Shown: piece by piece, positions 6,980-10,807 of the stretch | How positions within the stretch are numbered: the stretch's first letter is position 1 | Layout: the number at the start of each line of letters is the position of its first letter | Origin: Acidimicrobiia bacterium | GTDB lineage: Bacteria > Actinomycetota > Acidimicrobiia > Spongiisociales > UBA5794 | Length of the DNA stretch: 10,807 bases | Assembly: GCA_030599515.1 (NCBI GenBank) | Contig: JAUVNV010000069.1 | Location: 1 to 10,807 of the forward strand | Reading direction: 5' to 3' | The notes under the pieces: model-generated | The model's input: only the letters and a program-made list of their open reading frames with translations | Database searches by the model: none | Told to the model about the DNA's origin: nothing | Position numbers and translations under genes: made by a program

Positions 6980-7636
6980 ATGATCCCCATCCGCATCGTC
7001 GAGACCGAGCGAGAGGATTTCGACGAACCAGTCGTCGAACTCTGGATGGAGAACGAGTTCGTCGGAATGGTCTTCTGGGACGGCTCATCGACGATCGTGC
7101 AGGTGTACCCGGCCGGGGATGACGACGTCTTCGATCTCGAGTTGAGGGACCTCTTCCGGGCCCTCGAGATGGCCGAGCGTATCGTGGATCCCCTGGCATT
7201 CGACCAGGTCGACGGACTCATCCAACTCGGCAGTGGACGGGCTCAGGCGAAGCGGGAGGAACCCGAGGACGACTGGTCGGACGAGGATCCATCCACGGTT
7301 GAACTCCTCTCGGAGTTCGATCCGCTGACCGCTTCTCGATCGGAGGACGGCGAGGGGTTCTTTCCGAAGGACGTCGCCGAACGGTTCGTTCGCCGTTGTG
7401 AGGAACTACGGCTCGCCGTCGTCGAGATGGAGGGTTTCGATCTCGTCTCCGACGAGCTGAAGGCTCGTCCCGGCCTCGAACTCGTCGTTCGCCCTCAGCC
7501 GATCATGTCGCCCGCCGAGTTCTGCTCACACGCCAACGCCACAGCCCTCGACCACCTCACCGGGTGGCCGCGTCGGGACTCGCTCGTTGTCGCCTTCGTC
7601 GTCCAGCAACAGGACGGCGAGACGATTGTGGCGTAG
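6980..7636 (+). CDS. Acidic hypothetical protein
   Basis: I do not recognise this 218-residue protein. It has no signal peptide or membrane segment and is strongly acidic, so it is probably cytoplasmic. The N-terminal part (about 1-75) looks like a small alpha/beta domain: strand-rich segments (VVELWMENEFVGMVFWDG, STIVQVYPAG) followed by a helical acidic segment (LRDLFRALEMAERIV). A charged, low-complexity linker (about 82-125, rich in D, E and S) follows, then a second domain (about 125-218) with helices and strands ending in LVVAFVVQQQDGE. Codon use and the steady GC-rich third positions match its neighbours, so it is a real gene. The ATG at 6980 has a close, hairpin-bound Shine-Dalgarno. 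It sits 39 nt after the DUF427 gene; a joint role is only a guess. Confidence 0.8.
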   Translation: MIPIRIVETEREDFDEPVVELWMENEFVGMVFWDGSSTIVQVYPAGDDDVFDLELRDLFRALEMAERIVDPLAFDQVDGLIQLGSGRAQAKREEPEDDWSDEDPSTVELLSEFDPLTASRSEDGEGFFPKDVAERFVRRCEELRLAVVEMEGFDLVSDELKARPGLELVVRPQPIMSPAEFCSHANATALDHLTGWPRRDSLVVAFVVQQQDGETIVA

Positions 7637-7637
7637 A

Positions 7638-7650
7638 CCGCCTCCAGCGG
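7638..7650 (+). other. Short hairpin after the 6980 gene
   Basis: CCGC (7638-7641) pairs with GCGG (7647-7650) around CTCCA, one base past the TAG stop codon. The stem is only 4 bp. It matters mainly because it repeats the order seen at 3346 and 8262: stop codon, hairpin, heptamer repeat. Confidence 0.35.
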
Positions 7651-7651
7651 C

Positions 7652-7686
7652 GTACTTGGTACTCGGTACCCAGTACCGCGTCGGGT
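7652..7686. repeat. Heptamer-periodic element C (4-5 units)
   Basis: Starting at 7652 the sequence reads GTACTTG, GTACTCG, GTACCCA, GTACCGC in perfect 7-nt steps, then a looser GTCGGGT. The 11-mer GGTACTCGGTA (7658-7668) recurs exactly at 8292-8302 in element D. The units also make an inverted repeat (GGTACT 7659-7664 with AGTACC 7672-7677). Unlike B and D it lies between two rightward genes, upstream of the HdeD-like gene, and may overlap that gene's promoter (TAGAAT at 7686-7691). Confidence 0.65.
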
Positions 7687-7728
7687 AGAATCTCGGCAAC
7701 TGGTCACGATTGAGGGAGACGCTCGCTG

Positions 7729-8259
7729 ATGTTTGACTACAAAGAGATGAAGACTTACTGGTGGCTGTTCCTGATCTCCGGCTTGTTCAGTCTCTTCATC
7801 GGCGCCGCGCTCGTGTTCTGGCCGGGCAAGACACTCAGCGTGGTGGGTTGGCTCATCGGCTTCTGGATGCTCTTCTTCGGGGTCCTCCGGATTGTGATGG
7901 CCCTCTTCGGCGGCAAGGCCGAAGGGCGTTGGATCGTCCTGATGGTCGGCATCGTCGGCATCGTGCTCGGCATCGTTGTGATGAAGAACCCGGCCGAGAC
8001 CATCGGGATCATCGCACTCATAGCAGCCATCTTCTGGATCATCAGCGGGATCATCGACGTATTCCGCGGCATCACGGACGCCGACATGCCCTCCCGTGGC
8101 TGGGTGATCTTCGGCGGTCTGGCGGCAATCGGGGCGGGCGCCGTCTTGCTGCTGTGGCCTGCGGCAACGGTCACGGTTCTCGCGATCGTCGCCGGGATCT
8201 TCTTCTTCATCGACGGTGTCATGCAGATCATGGCGGGCTTCGAGATCAAGAAGGCGTAG
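7729..8259 (+). CDS. HdeD-like DUF308 membrane protein
   Basis: A 176-residue membrane protein of the HdeD/DUF308 family. Six transmembrane helices are visible at about 11-30, 36-58, 68-85, 90-112, 124-143 and 146-168, arranged as three helix pairs with the family's typical pattern: aromatic-rich helix starts, GxxxG-like glycines, and FWPGKTL / KNPAETI / LWPAATV segments between pairs. HdeD in E. coli is linked to acid resistance at high cell density; the molecular action of the family is not known. The ATG at 7729 has GAGGGAG about 10 nt upstream, slightly far but usable. A possible -10 box (TAGAAT, 7686-7691) with no good -35 suggests its own promoter downstream of repeat element C. Its 3' end faces the antiporter gene. 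Confidence 0.92.
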   Translation: MFDYKEMKTYWWLFLISGLFSLFIGAALVFWPGKTLSVVGWLIGFWMLFFGVLRIVMALFGGKAEGRWIVLMVGIVGIVLGIVVMKNPAETIGIIALIAAIFWIISGIIDVFRGITDADMPSRGWVIFGGLAAIGAGAVLLLWPAATVTVLAIVAGIFFFIDGVMQIMAGFEIKKA

Positions 8260-8261
8260 AG

Positions 8262-8278
8262 ATCCGGCTTCGCCGGAT
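8262..8278 (+). terminator. Strong short hairpin after the HdeD-like gene
   Basis: ATCCGGC/GCCGGAT forms a perfect 7-bp stem with a TTC loop, starting 2 nt past the stop codon. There is no T-run, so it is not a canonical terminator, though a pyrimidine-rich tract follows further on. The loop and core (GGC-TTC-GCC) match the hairpin at 3346, and both are joined directly to a heptamer repeat. Confidence 0.5.
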
Positions 8279-8411
8279 GTAGTCGGTAGACGGTACTCGG
8301 TAGTCGGTACCGAGTCGTCTGCCTCCGGCTCCGGACTGTCTGCTGTCTGTTATCTGCCGCTTCCTCTTAGCTTCCGCCTGTTGCCTGTTCCCTGTCGCCT
8401 GTCGCCTTCCT
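8279..8411. repeat. Heptamer-periodic element D (19 units) between convergent genes
   Basis: From 8279 to 8411 the sequence divides into exactly 19 steps of seven bases. The first five units are variants of GTAGTCG (8279, 8286, 8293, 8300, 8307). The middle is degenerate (GCTGTCT-like, 8335-8355). The last units are CCTGTTG, CCTGTTC, CCTGTCG, CCTGTCG (8377-8404), then CCTTCCT. From 8335 on, the plus strand is 59/77 pyrimidine. The element fills the gap between the HdeD-like gene and the antiporter and ends on the antiporter stop codon (8410-8412). It shares GGTACTCGGTA with element C and TCGGTAGTC with element B. Confidence 0.75.
8288..8320. other. Long inverted repeat inside element D
   Basis: AGACG (8288-8292) and ACTCGGTA (8295-8302) pair with TACCGAGT (8308-8315) and CGTCT (8316-8320). 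The result is a 13-bp stem with a 2-nt bulge (GT) and a 5-nt loop (GTCGG). It arises from heptamer units that are near-complements of each other. Being almost symmetrical, it could form in RNA from either convergent gene. Confidence 0.55.
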
Positions 8412-9609
8412 AGGGTCGGCCTTCGTACCAATCGGCGTACTTGTCGGCGCCCCAGGGGGCCGTTGCACCGTGGAGGAGCACGCTGGCCGCCACCGTGACG
8501 GTGATGACACCGACGATCAACCCGGACCGCTCGAGGCCGGCGCTCTCGACGAGCACGCCGGTGAAGATGATGGACGCGAGACCGCGTGGTCCAAACCAGC
8601 CGAGGTAGGTGAGCGTGGGGGGAGCGAGGCCTGTGCCGATCATCGAGATGGCAACCGGGATCATCCGCACGACGGTGAGGCTCAGCGCGGCGTAGAGCAC
8701 CGTCGCCACGGTGAATGCGGCGAGGTTCGGAGCCAGCAGGTACGCCCCGAAGATCAGGAACGATGTCATCGTGAGAACCGTCCCGAGATCCTCCCCGAGT
8801 TCTGCGAAGTGCCCCGATGGCGTATCGAGGCGATCGATGATGCGACCGAACGTGATCCCGGCAACGTACGCCGCTATGAAACCGCTACCGCCGAGATGTT
8901 CGGTCACGATGTAGGTCCCGAGTGCCACGAGGACCACGCTGATCCGTACCCACTGCACCTCGATCCATGATCGCTCCAACGCGAATCGAATGGCGTAGGC
9001 GGCGCCGATCGCCATGACGAGGCCAACGAGCACGGCGATACCGATGCCCTCGATGAAGAATCTCCAGAGGGGCACTCCCCCTTCGGCCAGAGCGAGGGTG
9101 AGGAGGAAGAGCAGGATCGGGAGTGCGATGCCGTCGTTGAGTCCCGACTCGGCGCCGAGCGCTTCGCGGATCCTGATGGGGACCCGCTTGTTCGAGATGA
9201 CGGCGAACCCGAGGGCTGCGTCGGTTGGAGCAAGGATCGTCGCGATGATGGCTGCTCCGATGATCCCGGCCGAGGGGAAGACGAGGTAGGCGACGACGGT
9301 TCCGAGAATGATCGTCAGAGGCATGCCGATCGCGAGCAGTCGTGTCGGAAGTTCCATGTCGGCTTCCCACGACCGGACTTGGATCTTGGATGCGTCGGTG
9401 AAGAGCAGGAGTGCCAGGGTGAGTTCCAGTACAACCGTGGCCGGCGACTCGATCACGTTGATCGGTGGGAGGACTCCCGCTGCGTATCCGATCAAGCCGA
9501 GCGTGGTGAAGACGAGGGGTCCGGAGATTGGTGAAGACGCCAGCCGCCTGGAGACCAGGCCGTAGGCGAGGAGTGCCGCGCCGGCGTAGACGATGACTCC
9601 GGCTTCCAC
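8410..9609 (-). CDS. CPA1-type Na+/H+ (cation/proton) antiporter
   Basis: A 399-residue inner-membrane antiporter of the sodium/hydrogen exchanger family (PF00999), which exchanges cytoplasmic Na+ or K+ for H+ to hold pH and ion balance. It is built of about 12-13 hydrophobic segments. Key motifs are the APTD loop (127-130), ESGLNDG (154-160) with the Asn158-Asp159 pair typical of electroneutral NhaP/NHE members, and GPRG (340-343) with the conserved Arg342 near the C-terminus. There is no cytoplasmic regulatory tail, so it is a minimal transporter. The start is GTG at 9609, with AGGGGAG at 9620-9614. The open frame runs on upstream to 10305, but that part overlaps the hydrolase gene in another frame and is arginine-rich nonsense. 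It follows the hydrolase by 29 nt, so it is probably the last gene of that operon. Confidence 0.93.
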   Translation of the reverse strand: MEAGVIVYAGAALLAYGLVSRRLASSPISGPLVFTTLGLIGYAAGVLPPINVIESPATVVLELTLALLLFTDASKIQVRSWEADMELPTRLLAIGMPLTIILGTVVAYLVFPSAGIIGAAIIATILAPTDAALGFAVISNKRVPIRIREALGAESGLNDGIALPILLFLLTLALAEGGVPLWRFFIEGIGIAVLVGLVMAIGAAYAIRFALERSWIEVQWVRISVVLVALGTYIVTEHLGGSGFIAAYVAGITFGRIIDRLDTPSGHFAELGEDLGTVLTMTSFLIFGAYLLAPNLAAFTVATVLYAALSLTVVRMIPVAISMIGTGLAPPTLTYLGWFGPRGLASIIFTGVLVESAGLERSGLIVGVITVTVAASVLLHGATAPWGADKYADWYEGRP

Positions 9610-9638
9610 TGATCTCCCCTCAGTAGTGGTTTCGCACG

Positions 9639-10604
9639 TTACCGCACCGACGCTGGGGCCAGACGAATGAACGAGTCCTCGATCGCTGCGGCGAGAGCCC
9701 CTTTGTGTATCCAGAGGAGCGTGGCGTGCCCGGCGCCGACCCAACGGAGTTCGGATCCGGGCCAATGTGCGTGCAGCGCCTCCGTTGCCTCGGGTGGCAC
9801 GTATCCGTCGGAGCGGGCCGAGACCAGCACGGCGTGACGTGCGTGGGCCGGCGGCGGACGGTCGAGCACCGATGCTCTGAGGAGCGTCTCGCGGAGCCGG
9901 GGATGTGCCGAAGATTCTCCGCCGAGTGCGGCCCAGTCGATCCCGCCTCGCAACGCACCGTCGAGGTACACGGGCGCCGGCGAGTATGAGGCGGCGAGTG
10001 GTGCCGTGGCGACCGGGAACGGCATCGTTGAACTCACCAGAGCGGCGATGTTCCCACCCATGGAGTATCCGGCGACCCCCGGAGTGAGGCCATCTTCCCG
10101 GACGGTGGCGAGGAGTCCGCGTCCTTCGGTTACGGCCCCGATTCCCATCTGGAAGAAGTCGGCGACCGTGCGTATCGGCTGGCCATCGTGGTCGCTCGGG
10201 CGGCGGATTCCGTAGTAGGGGTTCTCGAGAACGAGGCTGGCGATGCCTTGTTGTGCGAGTCGTCTGGCGATTCCAAACCTCGCCCGCGAGTCGTGTTCGT
10301 TCCAAGCCGCCATCAGCACCACCATGCGGTCGGCCCCGTCTTTCGGCAGGATTCGGGTCACCGCTCCATGCCGTGCGTGCTCGGGGAGTGTCGTAACGGG
10401 GCTCTCGAAGATGCCGACGGAGATACCGATTCCATCATCCTCGGTGTCCGAGATCCATTCGATCGCGATCGGCCGAGGATCTCCGGCCGGCATGCCGGCC
10501 GCGTCGATCGCCGAAGGATCACCCCATCCGTCGGTGAAGAAGCGGAGCCGGTGCGGTCCACGGCTCACAAGCGTGCCACCGAGTCGGTCGATGGGGTGTA
10601 TCAC
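9639..10604 (-). CDS. Alpha/beta hydrolase of the ABHD18 (DUF2048) family
   Basis: A 321-residue serine hydrolase. From memory of the family, it resembles eukaryotic ABHD18 in several places: SLVLENPYYGIRRP (123-136) with the following VADFFQMG (147-154), the nucleophile elbow GYSMGGN (179-185, Ser181), and WPGSELRWVGAGHA near the C-terminus (281-294). The likely triad is Ser181, Asp266 (in SARSDGYVP) and His293. ABHD18 proteins are linked to cardiolipin deacylation in mitochondria; whether this bacterial relative acts on a phospholipid is inference. No signal peptide is seen, so it is probably cytoplasmic or membrane-associated. The GTG start at 10604 overlaps the TGA of the upstream crotonase-like gene (GTGA), indicating translational coupling, and explains the lack of a clear Shine-Dalgarno. 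The next gene is an antiporter. Confidence 0.82.
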   Translation of the reverse strand: MIHPIDRLGGTLVSRGPHRLRFFTDGWGDPSAIDAAGMPAGDPRPIAIEWISDTEDDGIGISVGIFESPVTTLPEHARHGAVTRILPKDGADRMVVLMAAWNEHDSRARFGIARRLAQQGIASLVLENPYYGIRRPSDHDGQPIRTVADFFQMGIGAVTEGRGLLATVREDGLTPGVAGYSMGGNIAALVSSTMPFPVATAPLAASYSPAPVYLDGALRGGIDWAALGGESSAHPRLRETLLRASVLDRPPPAHARHAVLVSARSDGYVPPEATEALHAHWPGSELRWVGAGHATLLWIHKGALAAAIEDSFIRLAPASVR

Positions 10605-10807
10605 GAATCAAGCGCTTCGAGCACGTCGTGGTAGAGGCGCTGCTTGATCGTGCCGAGCGTTTCGGCGTCTTTCCCGGAGTGTCGCTCGGCGATCTCGACC
10701 GACATGGGCACTACGGCATCCTCCGGTACGGCTCGATGAACGACGTGACGACTCGATGCTTCTCGTCCGCCGAATCGATCGCCGGAGATGGCGAGATCGT
10801 CGGACCA
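10601..10807 (-). CDS. C-terminal part of a crotonase-like protein (enoyl-CoA hydratase/isomerase family)
   Basis: The last 68 residues of a leftward gene whose start lies beyond the window edge. The visible part has the pattern of a crotonase C-terminus: a GGREASSRHVVHRAVPEDA segment, like the family's 'A..lGLVhrVvp.d' turn, then a helix of the AxxxAxxxA type (VEIAERHSGKD) and a final helix with a lysine (LGTIKQRLYHDVLEAL). Such proteins bind acyl-CoA and hydrate, isomerise or hydrolyse it. The active-site oxyanion region is not in the window, so the reaction cannot be judged. It ends in TGA at 10603-10601, overlapping the GTG start of the hydrolase. The frame is too short to exclude another family. 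Confidence 0.55.
   Translation of the reverse strand, partial: WSDDLAISGDRFGGREASSRHVVHRAVPEDAVVPMSVEIAERHSGKDAETLGTIKQRLYHDVLEALDS

Noticed and set aside
8279..8411. CRISPR array
   Set aside because: The repeat period is 7 nt, with no 24-40 nt repeats, no unique spacers and no cas genes.
9610..10305. N-terminal extension of the antiporter frame by 232 codons
   Set aside because: The extension is arginine- and proline-rich, overlaps the hydrolase in another frame, and the GTG at 9609 has an excellent ribosome binding site and the normal family N-terminus.
1..10807. tRNA/rRNA genes, insertion sequences, phage genes or a defence island
   Set aside because: No cloverleaf-like or rRNA-like stretches, transposase, integrase, or nuclease/helicase gene sets were recognised by eye; a tRNAscan or HMM run would be needed to exclude small RNA genes fully.

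Overview
The window is GC-rich, densely coded bacterial DNA with strong codon bias. It most likely comes from an actinobacterium (Actinomycetota), possibly an uncultured acidimicrobial or related lineage. The best taxonomic clue is a HAIR-type operator (HspR binding site) upstream of clpB, a heat-shock arrangement typical of actinobacteria. The phylum is an inference; no rRNA or tRNA gene is present to confirm it.

Layout. (1) 1-305: an AT-rich intergenic stretch with a probable leftward promoter, the possible first codons of a divergent gene at the left edge, and a short heptamer-periodic repeat. (2) 306-3339, rightward: a PLP-dependent alpha-oxoamine synthase-like enzyme, then an orphan multi-pass membrane histidine kinase. 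(3) 3340-3423: hairpin plus heptamer repeat between convergent genes. (4) 3413-5992, leftward: clpB, with a HAIR operator at 6065-6085. (5) 6098-8259, rightward: a small membrane methyltransferase of the ICMT/PEMT type, a DUF427 protein, an unrecognised acidic protein and an HdeD-like (DUF308) membrane protein. (6) 8262-8411: hairpin plus a 19-unit heptamer-periodic element, again between convergent genes. (7) 8410-10807, leftward: a crotonase-like C-terminus (cut by the window edge), an ABHD18-like alpha/beta hydrolase and a CPA1 Na+/H+ antiporter. These three are packed with a 4-nt overlap and a 29-nt gap and look like one operon.

The genes are mostly housekeeping, stress and envelope functions: disaggregase, acid-stress-like membrane protein, cation/proton antiporter, sensor kinase and lipid-type enzymes. 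I see no phage, transposon, CRISPR or recognisable defence system. The most unusual feature is not a gene. Four intergenic regions carry related degenerate sequences with a strict 7-nt period. Three of them follow the same order after a rightward gene: stop codon, short hairpin, heptamers. Two of those run right up to or into the stop codon of the opposing gene. This looks like a dispersed non-coding repeat family and deserves a genome-wide check.
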